34,806 nt of DNA. Source: Chara braunii (Eukaryota > Streptophyta > Charophyceae > Charales > Characeae). Location: positions 6,490,100 to 6,524,905 of the forward strand of contig BFEA01000007.1 of assembly GCA_003427395.1 (NCBI GenBank), in the 5' to 3' direction. The position numbers were made by a program, and so were the translations under genes. This document shows, one piece after another, positions 21,862-31,023 of this stretch. A model generated the notes under the pieces. It did no database searches. It saw only the letters and a program-made list of their open reading frames with translations, and was not told where the DNA came from. Each line of letters opens with the position of its first letter. Position 1 is the stretch's first letter.

Positions 21862-23429
21862 CTTCTCTCCCCTATGGTCGTCGAAGGACCGGGCGGCTGC
21901 GAAGCCCTAGCCTGGCTTACCTCCGACCGAGCCCCCGTGGCCTTGGGTTGGAGAGGGTCTCCCCACCTTCTATCTCTCACGTCCTTCCAATGGGAATTCC
22001 CCAAATTAGGGCCCCGATGTCCTCCAATTTCTCGGTCATTTCTCCAATTCCCCTGGTTTCTTGTTGGTCCTCCTCCCCAACGTGGGCTGGGGGGTCCCGG
22101 TGGCGGCCTATCGTTGTCGCGAGGACCGTCGTTCCTTTGGGTGCGTATACTTCGGAGAGCCATGTCAAGGCTTTCCTTCATGTATTCCCGGACGTCTACT
22201 CCCCCTCCCGTAAAGACGACCTCGGCGACCTTCTCAAAATTCGTCGAGTCCCTGGGCCCCTTCTCGAGGATTTCTTTCCTCTTTTCCTCGGGTAGGTGTA
22301 ACATAAACATGACACACCTATCCACTTCAGACAGCATCCCCCAATCTACCAAGGCTTGGGATAGGCGCTTGAACCTTCTAGTGAAGGCCACCAAGCTCTC
22401 CTATTCCCCCCTTGATACCCGGCGTAGCCCTTCTATTGTCGGAATCAAGTCATCGCAAGCGAAGGTCCGCAGAAGGCTACTCTTGAAGGTGTTACACCTC
22501 CCATCTATCGGGTATATTACCCTAATGGCCTGATCCAGTTCGGGATCCGAGTGCTGTATGAAGTGGTCGATCCACTCCTTTTCTGATAACTTCTTTCGGA
22601 ATGCATAACTTTCTCATTTTTCGACGAACCTCGTCACATCTCGCCCATTAAAGTAGAGTGCCTCGAGGCCCAGGTGTACATCGTAGTAGGGGACTCGTCG
22701 ATCGTTATATCGACAGAAGTAGGGGCCTTCCGCTGGCCCGTCTAGTACCGGATCGTAGGGCTTGTACCAAACGAGGACTAGTTCCTCCATCTGCGATCGA
22801 GCCCCCGGAGGCCCCCAGGGTTCCTCCTCGTGGCGGCCTCTATCATTTGGTTTTTCACGTTCCCAACGCGCTGGTCCTCGGCCCCTACACCCCCTCTAGG
22901 TGTCTCTGAACCCCCCCACATTTCTCCCTATTGCTTCCTCCATCATCCATGTAGGGTTCGTTTCTCGCCCGGGTCACCTTCGCGGTCCTCCGCCAGTCTT
23001 TCTCCGTTGCTCCTCTCCCAATTCTCTCCTTCTTAAGCTCCCCTCTTCATCCCTTCTAGGTGCCCAACATCCCAGCCTTTCACGCGGGGATTTTTGCCCC
23101 TCTCCGGCTCTCTCTTCCGCGTCCTCTTGATCTGCCCATCGGGTCTCAACAAGGAAGCCCTTCGAGGCCTCTGTCGTCCTTTCTCTCACTGGTACTCGCG
23201 GCTTCACCTCCCGGTGCAGACGTTTCTCGGTACTTGTTCGCTGCCTTGCGGCTCTTTCTCCGAGAGATATTTCCGGGCTCCTTACGGCCCTACCCATCGC
23301 CTCCATCCCTTCGGTCACCCCCTCGGTTGCCTTGCTTAACCTCGCTCCCAATTCGGTATCTTTCTCGCCTTGCCCCATGTCAGTGGTCTCAGGTGGTTGG
23401 TAGTGTCTGGGGTCCACCTCACTCTCCAT
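21862..23429 (-). pseudogene. Gag capsid-like region
   Basis: One reading frame runs from 23,429 to 21,862 without frameshift but with four stops: TGA 22,974, TAG 22,896, TGA 22,614 and TAG 22,401. The first 150 residues are highly charged (rich in E, R, T and G). After a probable capsid start near 22,790 (MEELVLVWYKP), typical retroelement gag helices follow. They include KEWIDHFIQHSDPELDQAI and, after the last stop, ESLVAFTRRFKRLSQAL and EVDRCVMFMLHLPEEKR. The region ends in a Gly/Pro/Arg/Asn-rich linker (RDNDRPPPGPPSPRWGGG). The capsid packages element RNA. The stops sit where Trp would fit. The true N-terminus is not determined and may lie further upstream. Confidence 0.8.
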
Positions 23430-23469
23430 GCACCCTATTGCTAACTTCTAGTCGCCCTCCTCGCTAGTG

Positions 23470-23958
23470 TCACTGTCCCGTTCTTGAACTTTTTTCTTCC
23501 TGACTTGACTCTCGATTTTCACTGTCGCCTGCAAATTCCTTGCTAGTTACGGTCCACCAAGAGTCGCGCACTCGCTTCTCCTTGCAAGCTGCTAGCGCGA
23601 GATTGCCAACCTCAAGATTGAAAATACTCCTAATGCCTTCTTGAAAACACCGTTTAATCAACTCTCTATCCACCTCTCTGGCCTGCCCTCGAAACAAAGG
23701 TTTGATAAATTCTCTGAGTAACGCCCACCACTCGAAGTCAGTATCTTCCAGCGATTCCTAGCATCGGGTGAACAACTCGGAGCCCTTCTCCTCTCCTAGG
23801 GGGAATTTTTCAGTTACCTGCCCCCTATTTTGAACCCTCCTCACTGCTACGTCATTGGGGTAGAGCAACCGGTAGTCCCAAGTAGGGATTTCCCAGTCCG
23901 GCCGTGAGCCGCATGTGGAATCTCTAGCCTTCCCCGGTATTCGACCTGTCCTCCACAC
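23470..23958 (-). pseudogene. Unknown helical segment upstream of gag
   Basis: A single frame from 23,958 to 23,470 is interrupted only by TAG at 23,758-23,760, before ESLEDTDFEWW. The protein contains FEWWALLREFIKPLF, a charged helix-like stretch with DRELIKRCFQEGIR, and DSWWTVTS, and ends in a Ser/Glu/Lys-rich tail. A frameshift just before 23,470 would join it to the charged region that opens gag at 23,429. No family recognised. It may be part of a long gag N-terminus or the last part of the upstream array protein. Confidence 0.5.
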
Positions 23959-24291
23959 GTTCTTCAGCGGGGCCCCCTCTCAAAATTCTAAGCCAATCCA
24001 GCGCTCTTTTGGCGATGTCCAGGGGGTCTTTTCCTTCTGCTAATTCGGTTGCGAAGACTTGTCTGTCGTAGTGAGACAGGAAGATTTCGGCCTTCCGCGT
24101 GCGAGTACCTCTTTCGAAAACTACTGAAAACCGAACAAGCGTCTCTCACCCGTAGATCTCAAAGAATTCGACAACAGTCTCTCCCTCCTCTCTACTCTTG
24201 GAGAGGGTTACTCCATACCTACCCCTCGACTTCAAGGCTCGTTCCAAGGTTCCGACAGGGTTCCCCCTATCATATCTAATCATTGACAATT

Positions 24292-24886
24292 TTATCTTAC
24301 CTGCGCTAACCTCTCGGCCGCCTCCGCCAACGAGTCTTCAGACCTCTCTCGAGCGCCCTCGCCTTGATCGTGTATTGCTTGTTGCAGGGTTTTTTCGTAC
24401 TCCTCCTCGAACTTTCTCTCGACCTCTAGCAGCGGTTCTCTTCGCGTCCTTTGGAACCGCACCCCTCCTGCCTCACTGACAGAAATCGAGAACCTTGCTA
24501 ATGTGGTCCAGGAACTCCTTTTCCACAAGGCCAATCGCCGGATTTCAACAAGGAATTATTTTTTTGCTCGAGCCGTCTCTCCCCAAGCCCCATAGCTAGT
24601 TCCGCACCTCCTTCTACCTCGACCTCAAACCCGCCGTCCCGAGTCTCCAACTCCCAAGTTATCGAATTTGAGCTAAAGCTCGCTCTCATACCTATCTTTC
24701 TCCCGAAAGCAGCTCCTCCTTTAAATCGTTGAATATCTTAACCGTCGATGTCTCAAGGGATTTGATCCGGTGTAAAGATCCCGGTCTGGCTCTCCTTTTC
24801 TCTTCCCAGCAGAGAGTCGGGATCCTATACAATTCCGCCCTCACCCTCTCTAGGCCCACTAGTTCTCCTTCGTCAGGTTCGCTCAT
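24292..24886 (-). pseudogene. Broken coiled-coil-like segment
   Basis: Three overlapping frames (24,886-24,692, 24,689-24,498 and 24,534-24,292) carry fragments of one decayed protein: GLERVRAELYRIPTLCW, then WELETRDGGFEVEVEGG, then a strongly helical Glu/Arg-rich piece with EVERKFEEEYEKTLQQ that looks like a coiled coil. They are joined by at least two frameshifts. Between 24,290 and 23,960 no frame is convincing. Function unknown; it links the array to the gag side. Confidence 0.4.
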
Positions 24887-25628
24887 GCCTCAAGTTCCTT
24901 CTCCGACATGCAATAGCGACCCGAATGAGATCCGAGGGGTCTAGCCCTTCCAAGCCTGCCTCACAGATTTCCCCCAAGTATCTCCACGAGACGGACAATA
25001 CCCTCACGTTTCGACCCCAGCCTTCGAATGCGTAACCGAAGTCTTCTAAGGAGGACCCATTGTTCTGATGCGGATTGTGCAAACACCAAAACAACAGGGC
25101 GTACAAGTCTGACTCGGTGAACCGAAATTGATTCAAGATTGAGACTCTACGTTCCACCGCTCTTTTGACCGCATCGGAGGGGTAGACTCGCTCGAAGATG
25201 AAGCGGGGAACTTCCACCGGCTGGCTGGTAATAAATAGCGGCACCTCTTCCCAACCTGCGTACTCCACTCGATACACCCTTTTGTACTTCTGGCGAGGCC
25301 TCACTTCCCCGACTATGCTCTCTAGACGACGTCTCATGGCTCACGCGTTTAAGAGAGGGTCCTCCCCTAACTTCAGACTTTGAATTACCTCGAGGAGTCC
25401 CTCCTTCGAGAGGAAGATCTTAGCTTCCCCGATCACTAAGCCTTTTTCAATACCCACTGTCAATCGGACAAACGCCTTTTCCTGGCGGATTTCGGACACT
25501 TCCGTTAGAACGATTCGTGTTAGAACTTCCAAACTTGCCTTCGGTAGTGTGACGCGAACGACCACTCCTGCCTCCTCGATAGGCTCCACCGAGGCCCAAA
25601 GGGTCCCCGGAATCCTTCTTATCATCAC
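24873..25628 (-). pseudogene. Unknown array domain, copy 5
   Basis: One frame runs from 25,628 to 24,873 with a single TGA at 25,341-25,343. The first half has strand-like pieces AFVRLTVGIEKG and EAKIFLSKEG, parallel to FVWIELEEV and AIIFIEPAAW of copy 3. The second half has PVEVPRFIFERVYPSD, then a helix DAVKRAVERRVS and LYALLFWCLHNP, parallel to PCFVFLG and LWLLYTHCICH. A last part (GRNVRVLSVSWRYLGEI) precedes the end of the frame. This is the best-preserved copy. I do not recognise the family. Confidence 0.6.
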
Positions 25629-26334
25629 CTCGTCTGAGGCTCGTACCCCCTACGGTTTGTTACTTGTTCTTCCCCGAAGAGACGAGCGTAGGGGACGTCA
25701 GCGACGTGTGCCCTTACTCCTTCGAACTCTCTCAATCGCTCCAAAATCCCCAACAATTCTCTCTCTCCCGGTATTTCCGAGTCCACACACCGGGTGTAAA
25801 GCCAGAACAAACCCAAAGTTCGGACCCCAAACCGATGGGCAGACCGGAGCACTTCTACCACCCTCTCTTCTGAATCTCGTAGGAGTGTTCATGCCAAAAA
25901 GTTTGGCAGAGCCACGTGGAGTACCTTCGAGGCGTGGGGGATTTCTCCCGGTTCAGCAAACGCCACTAGTGTTGATAATTCGAAGGTGCCTTCCTCGTAA
26001 CCTTTCAGGACTAAGTCGTTAGTCACCTGCCTAGCCAATTCTCGGTACCCCGTGTGTACCTCCCGGTCGGTGACCAATCCCCTCCAGACCTCGGTCCACG
26101 AATCGTCGTCCATAAAAATTGTCGCGTGTATCTCGAGAAACCTGCCGATATGCGGCGGACTACCCCTTCGCACTCCTTCCTGCCACGTCAATCTACACGC
26201 CCTAACCCACACGTAAGCGCCCTCCTTAATTAATCCCCCCTTCTCATCACTCATACAATAAGGTGTCACTCGAGGGTCCCCCGGGACCAGGATTTGGCCC
26301 CCCTCACTGGCCTCTATCGTTTCGATACCTCATT
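25625..26334 (-). pseudogene. Unknown array domain, copy 4
   Basis: The frame is open from about 26,334, entered by a frameshift from copy 3, to 25,625, with one TGA at 25,889-25,891. Visible landmarks in order are GAYVWVRACRL, HATIFMDDDSW, HVALPNFLA, then (after the stop) ERVVEVLRSAHRFGV and LFWLYTRCVDSE. They correspond one by one to landmarks in copies 3 and 5. The next piece, REFEGVRAHVADVPYARLF, parallels WGRNVRVLSVSWRYLGEI of copy 5. Three stops in a row (TGA TGA TAA) or a frame change at about 25,626 leads into copy 5. Confidence 0.6.
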
Positions 26335-26339
26335 GTTGC

Positions 26340-27021
26340 TAAGAGCGAATCTGACCATCTACCACGGCCGTCTGAACACCCACTCATAGTAGGTCTTCGG
26401 GGAGAGGGTAACAAACTTCTCTAGGGACCCAAGCCTCCTATAAATCCCCTAGAGCTTTGTTCGAGGAGGGGCCTCATGGCAGATACAATGGGTGTAAAGT
26501 AGCCACAAGGGTCTAAAAGGCAAACCCAAACTCCTCCCTCTTTCTAGGAGCCTCACTATCTTATCCTCGTTTGATCCTAAGAACACAAAACATGGAGTCC
26601 TTACGGTCACCGGATAACCCGCCCTTGGAAGCTCACCCTCCCGCGCGAATCTTTCCGCTTTTATCGCCACAAAACAAAACTCCTTCCGAGTCATAACTAT
26701 CCACCTCCTTTTTACTTCTCTCACCTCTTGGAGCAATAGATCCAGCCCACCTCCTTGGCCTAAGACCAGGTGTACCACGATCCTCGCCCAAGCGGCTGGT
26801 TCGATGAAGATTATAGCGGTGACTTTGAGGCCTGCCCCTGTCGCTTCCTTCCTCACTTCCTCTAACTCTATCCACACAAAATTTTTCCCCGTAGTGACTT
26901 CTCCACCCTCCAATTTCCTCCAATTGGGGGCCTCCCCGTTACTCGGGACCAGGCTACAAATCCCTCGCTTGTCTAAGGGGAACTTGACAAAACGACCGAG
27001 CTCCTTGTCAAAAAGAACCAT
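26340..27021 (-). pseudogene. Unknown array domain, copy 3
   Basis: The 190-codon piece at 26,449-27,021 continues in frame past TAG 26,449 and TAG 26,359 before a frameshift near 26,335. Landmarks are NFVWIELEEV, TAIIFIEPAAWARIVVHLV, EFCFVAIKAERFA, GELPRAGYPVTV, PCFVFLG, NEDKIVRLLERGRSLGLPF and LWLLYTHCICH. The alternation of predicted strands followed by one Arg-rich helix and an aromatic/Cys segment defines the repeat. No homologue recalled. Confidence 0.6.
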
Positions 27022-27786
27022 TCATGATCTCTCTCCGATTCCAAACACCCTTTGGTAACAGTAATCTCGCCCACCTTCATGATCTCTCTCCGATTCCAAA
27101 GAGATTCTCCTGCGAATCCGGTCGACCCTAACCACATATGACACTGGGTTATTTACACAATAGGAGAAGTACCAATGGAGTGACTGAAAAGACAGTCCCC
27201 TCCTTCTCTCCCGCCTAATGGATTTTACGACCTTCTCGTACGAGGCCCCCTCCCCACACACTCTCCGGAAGACAAAGGACGGAAAGATGGCTTGGACACA
27301 CCCCGTAGCGCAAGGGTACTCCTTGTCCCGAGCACAAGTTACCCGCAAGCGGAGCGGCAGATGGTGCCGAAGGGGCACTTCTTCAAAAACCTATTTTAGG
27401 ATAGGCCCTACTCACACCTCCCAATGATCCGCCCGATACCACCCTAGTGCCCAGTGGGTGATGTATTCCACCCAGGCCTCTTGACCCAAGTAGACTGTGC
27501 CTTCCGCACGAATCGCTGTTTGTCGGGCCTTCTGCCCGTTCCTAGGTTTATTCCTGGTCTACTGATCCCCCTCCCAAATTCCCACGACGAAACGCGCCCA
27601 GAGAAAAAAACCCTTCTCGAGTTCCACACCTTTTTCGTGCCCGACTAAATATCTCTCCGTACGATGGTCCAAAGGGACGTTGAAGCACTCTCTCTCCTTG
27701 TGAAGGTCGGCCTTCTCGATTTGGATTCTACCGTCGCCAATCGCTTCTACAATCCTAACCATGCCCTTCCCTGGCTTTGGACCACC
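27022..27786 (-). pseudogene. Unknown array domain, copy 2 (second part)
   Basis: The frame runs from about 27,786 to 27,022 through TAG 27,559, TGA 27,412 and TAG 27,391. It contains GDGRIQIEKADLHKE, WVEYITHWALGWYRAD, then PSFVFRRV, YEKVVKSIRRERRRGLSF and LHWYFSYCVNN, the last three matching the PxF / Arg-rich helix / aromatic-Cys order of the other copies. The TGA at 27,022 is not counted as a Trp change, because an exact 25-base duplication (27,021-27,045 and 27,076-27,100, 55 bases apart) disturbs the frame here. Confidence 0.55.
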
Positions 27787-28130
27787 TCCTCAATAATCCC
27801 TACTAACACCTTCCAACCGTCCGACCCGTCGAGGTAGGCTTCCAGTATCGTTGGGGCAGGTCGCTCTCCTCGCCGAAAGGTCCGGCAACCCAGCGTATAA
27901 AAATACCGAATCCCGAAATTTCTTGAAAGTTCCCTCTTTAGCTGAGCATGACCAACCGCCTCTTCCCAGCTATCAAGGAAGTCTTCCCCTCGATCCGTCC
28001 CTTCTTCCACATTGAGTGCTAGATCAAAATCTTCGGCCCATAGATAATAGTCGTAACACCATACGTCCACACCCCCACGACTACCCATGATAATGCCTGT
28101 CGGCTCAACCTCGATAACTCCTAGGCTCAT
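27747..28130 (-). pseudogene. Unknown array domain, copy 2 (first part)
   Basis: A 127-codon frame homologous to the copy just upstream. Landmarks are GGVDVWCYDYYLW, DLALNVEEG, WEEAVGH, GIRYFYTLGCRTF, RRGERPAPTILEAYLDGS and GWKVLVGIIEEVV. Against 28,138-28,455 the matching words are GGIDVWCYSFRLW, WEEAVGY, FRYFYALGYRT and NAYLDGSKGW. At this DNA-level closeness the two copies are a rather recent tandem duplication. Its frame runs past the start of the next frame by 16 bases, so a frameshift or ribosomal shift would join them. Confidence 0.65.
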
Positions 28131-28137
28131 AGGCCCC

Positions 28138-28740
28138 TTACTCCCCCACTATCTCCTTTACGATCGCGACCAGCACTCTCCACCCCTTTGATCCGTCGAG
28201 ATACGCGTTCGGAATTACGAGTGCGGGTCGCCCGCCCCTAGGGTAGGTCCGGTACCCCAAAGCGTAGAAGTATCTAAACCCGTACCCCCTCACCTCAGCT
28301 CTTTCTATGCGAGAGTAACCGACTGCCTCCTCCCATCCACGAAGGAAATTTTCTCCTTGATCTTGCCCTTCCTCTACGTAAATGGCAACGTCAAAATCTC
28401 CCGTCCATAGACGAAAGCTGTAGCACCACACGTCGATTCCTCCGTAGGTACTCACACTAGTCCCTTCCGGAACCGCCTCTAGGCTTATGTGCCCATCCTA
28501 ATCAAGGAAAATCTCCTTCGTTGCCTTTACTTTGGTCACTCGAGAGACCACCCCTACCCTGCAAGGAGAAGGCACCTGAGAGCCCAGCGGGATCAAATGG
28601 ACCAGAGAAGGAACGTCGTCTCACTCGGCTACCCTCCTGTCCTCCCCCGCTGAAAGGTCCTCCCACTTCCAAGCATAGAAACTAGCCGCGAACACAGGTT
28701 ATCCCCGAGGAAGGGTGGCAACCCCCTCCCCGTAGTCGGA
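28138..28740 (-). pseudogene. Unknown array domain, copy 1
   Basis: One frame spans 28,740 to 28,138 with TAA 28,699, TGA 28,621 and TAG 28,498 before a last TAA at 28,138. It begins SDYGEGVATLPRG, then FAASFYAWKWEDLSAGE, then GHISLEAVPEG and the GGIDVWCYSF...AYLDGSKGW block shared with copy 2. The stops fall in Trp-compatible places (for example before PVFAAS and before DDVPSL). It contains the only nearly undamaged 105-codon part of the front array. Function unknown. Confidence 0.6.
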
Positions 28741-29030
28741 CCGAAGTCACACACCAGTGCCCTATGTCCCCCACCGAACCGACCTCTAGTCCTAAGTTAG
28801 CCTATCCGGCACCACGCCCCAACTCAGCCTACCTCGAGCGTGGAATTACCCGGGTCCCATGACTTTTATCTGCCTATCGATCGATAATCACTAGCCTACC
28901 TACTCCATCTCATTCTCCTCCTTGGATCGCGAACTCTTCTCACTTTGTTCCCTTCTTTCTCTTCTCCACCGTCTGACTCTTTTCTCTCTCGGAATCCGAA
29001 TATTTAATCAGGGTTTCACAAAAAAAGGGT
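28741..29030 (-). pseudogene. Decayed coding remnant between leader and array
   Basis: The frame beginning near 28,980 (SDGGEEKEGNKVRRVRD) reads through TAG, TAA, TGA and TAA codons, all placed where Trp would suit, to GGGHRALVCDFG, then shifts frame into copy 1 at about 28,740. This is a weak reading supported mainly by continuity and by the same kind of stops. A 3' splice site matching the donor at 29,087 should lie in 28,980-29,060, but I could not place it. Confidence 0.35.
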
Positions 29031-29085
29031 GGGGAAGCAGAGCTTTAGCAAGAGAGTATCTCAGGTTTGGCCACTTTAAATACGT

Positions 29086-29092
29086 ACCTTGC
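29086..29092 (-). other. Candidate 5' splice site behind leader ORF
   Basis: The minus strand reads CTGCAAG|GTACGT, with the exon ending at 29,088, close to the eukaryotic donor consensus. It follows an acidic stretch (DSDLEDYCDYENEY) read from the leader frame past its TGA. Confidence 0.4.
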
Positions 29093-29178
29093 AGTCTTCG
29101 ACTTTTTCAGTATTCGTTCTCGTAGTCGCAGTAGTCCTCGAGATCCGAGTCCGAGAAATCGACAAGGCACCAGTCCAC

Positions 29179-29703
29179 TCAAGACTCGGCCTCCGATTCC
29201 TCGTCCAAGGTACCCCACGTATCTCTTCTCTCTTCTTCCCGAATTAGTTCCCTACCCCTTTCGTTCTCTACGGCGGTTGAAGTTCCCTCGACCCTTTGTC
29301 CCGGAGCCCGAAGCACTACCCTCCTCGCCCCCAAGTCCCGAACAGCACCCAAGTGAGAACTTCGCTCCCTCGCGGGAGTCGCGTCCCATGCAGGTATTGT
29401 CCACAACCCGCGTGGGTCGAGAACAGAAAACCCAGCCCCCACTTGAGAAGCTCGTTCCCTTGTAGGAGTCTCGTCCCGTGCGGGCGACGTCCACAACCCG
29501 TGCGGGTCGAGAATATTAGGAAAACCCTTTTCTCTTTGGACCAGCCCTCTTGGATCACAAACTGATGGCGTCCCTGGGCCCCCTCGAACCCCCGTTTCCT
29601 CTCTCCTCCTAGTGTCCACTATCTCTTCCCCACGCGCGGACCCACTCACGCAATTTTCCTTGACGACTCTTCGTCCCCCTCTTTGGTTGTTTTTCACCCT
29701 CAT
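29179..29703 (-). CDS. Leader ORF with 30-residue repeats, function unknown
   Basis: 174 codons from the ATG at 29,703-29,701, the first long minus-strand frame below the LTR-like block. The N-terminus is Arg/Gly/Lys-rich. The middle has two clear 30-residue repeats and one weaker one, built on DPHGLWTSPARDETPTRERA and DPRGLWTIPAWDATPARERS. They match a 90-base tandem DNA repeat (unit starts 29,355 and 29,445). The C-terminus is acidic. TGA at 29,179 closes the frame, but the reading continues in frame as an acidic tail to the candidate splice donor. No family recognised, and coding status is uncertain because repeats keep frames open by chance. Confidence 0.35.
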   Translation of the reverse strand: MRVKNNQRGGRRVVKENCVSGSARGEEIVDTRRREETGVRGGPGTPSVCDPRGLVQREKGFPNILDPHGLWTSPARDETPTRERASQVGAGFSVLDPRGLWTIPAWDATPARERSSHLGAVRDLGARRVVLRAPGQRVEGTSTAVENERGRELIREEERRDTWGTLDEESEAES

Positions 29704-29826
29704 TTAAACCCAATAAGCAAACTGTTTTACCCTCTTAATTAGTGAATTTTTAGAAATAAATGCACAAAAAAAATCACGTTGTCGAGCGCATCGGCCCTCA
29801 CGTGAAAACGAGGGCCCTCTCGGCTA

Positions 29827-30204
29827 TGTCACGCAGGAGTGTACCTAAAAACATAACGTTTAGAGACAACTCGGGAACGATGCATACTGTTCCGCGAACC
29901 ACCGAGACGGACGCGGTTGCTTCGCTCCTTCGCCGCTCTAGCCGGGTGCGTCAGCTATACATCCCACGGTCCCCTACGACAGGATAGGTTCCCGCGGGGC
30001 ATAAGCTTGCATCCCTAAAGGGTTGTCACCACCCTTAGAGGCGTATCCCTACCGAGCTATTGATCCACGTGCGAAGGCTTTTAAATGCAATCGCAGAGGT
30101 AGATTAGCCGAGGGTGTTTGCTCGTCTCGCTGCAGTATAGGAATCGTTTGACTAAACTCCGAATCAACCCGAGCGTCGTCCGTTCTCTGGGGCGCTGATC
30201 TCCC
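29827..30204 (-). repeat. LTR-like dispersed repeat, copy 2
   Basis: Partner of 10,655-10,967 (same end words, and the 105-base core at 30,020-30,124). It is about 65 bases longer, mainly by an insertion between the left word and the core. It sits about 120 bases upstream, in minus sense, of the leader ORF, where a 5' LTR of the decayed element would be. No convincing PBS follows it: the sequence at 29,780-29,800 matches the tRNA-Asp complement only poorly. The short plus-strand frame at 29,760-29,987 is incidental. Confidence 0.5.
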
Positions 30205-31020
30205 AAGTACGAAACATACGCCGGTGGACTAGGACAGTCTCAACCAAACGTGGAAACGATCCTTAGTCCCTAGCAATCAAACAACAAAATTCTCATATTT
30301 AAAACAACATCACACAATCCAAATCGTTGACTTGATGAGTTGGTCTGCCAAAGTGTCCTTTTTCAACTTGTATGACTGACATAACTTTTTATACTGTCGT
30401 TCCAAAGATTATTAATTTAAAGAAATAAACTAAGAATGATCTTTTTATCATGACTACTGAAACTTGTCATGAATAACTTCTTTAAATAAATATCACTGGT
30501 ACCATGCAGATCAACAAGTGATCTGGTTCCTGGTCGATGTTTGAACTCCCGGTTCGAAAACGTTTCCGTACCATATACAACTACTTGGAGGAGCGAGTGA
30601 CAACTTTGTTGGTTGCTTTGTCCTCCTAGACAATAATTATTATTTCTCTTGCACGAATGATGGAGTATCCACCTCCAACACCAAGTTACGCAACGCAGAA
30701 ATGTTTCATCTTCCCCTGCTTCGCTTGACAAATTTTTCAGACGTTCGCTTTTCACTTTATCCTGCTTATTTTTATGCGAACGATTACCCCTCAATGCATA
30801 AGCATGATAGTAAAATCATCGGGGTAATCCGAATACTATCCATCCGACGGTCCTAACTACATAAGGTGTTTTGTTTTTGTTTTTAGATTACCTCGTGAAA
30901 CCTTAAGTTATATGATTTCCTCAACGGGACTGAGTCTATGCGAAGTGTTTTCTGAAATCTGAGTAAGATTTCAGAAGACGATGTCTAATCATGGTAAATC
31001 TCTCACCCGCCACGCACCTG
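30205..31020. other. No recognised gene
   Basis: A 125-codon minus-strand frame (30,417-30,794) has no domain and a composition unlike a folded protein. AT-rich DNA with an imperfect hairpin near 30,590-30,640 (AGGAG...CTCCT, enclosing ACAAC...GTTG) is all I can point to. Confidence 0.45.
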
Positions 31021-31023
31021 TGC

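Larger units (their letters stand above)
16542..29703 (-). mobile_element. Decayed Ty3/Gypsy-like retroelement with a long 5' extension
   Basis: Minus-strand order is leader ORF, unknown repeat-domain array, gag, CCHC knuckle, aspartic protease, RT, RNase H, integrase. RNase H before integrase fixes the Ty3/Gypsy order. The tract is not functional: it has frameshifts near 19,470, 18,300 and 17,790 and about 18 in-frame stops. Assigning the array (24,873-28,740) to the same element is inference. It rests on strand, closeness, the same Trp-to-stop decay, and the LTR-like block at 29,827-30,204 just upstream. The gag-pol core at 16,542-23,429 is certain, while the outer limits are not. The resemblance to Chara polyproteins is from memory. 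Confidence 0.75.

Noticed and set aside
16542-28740. A variant genetic code reading stops as Trp
   Set aside because: All three stop codons appear at Trp-like places while TGG is also used normally. Frameshifts are present too, and the two neighbouring 170-codon ORFs end normally. Decay explains this better.
29760-29987. 75-codon plus-strand ORF
   Set aside because: It overlaps the LTR-like block, and the left part of that block is not conserved with copy 1 at the protein level.
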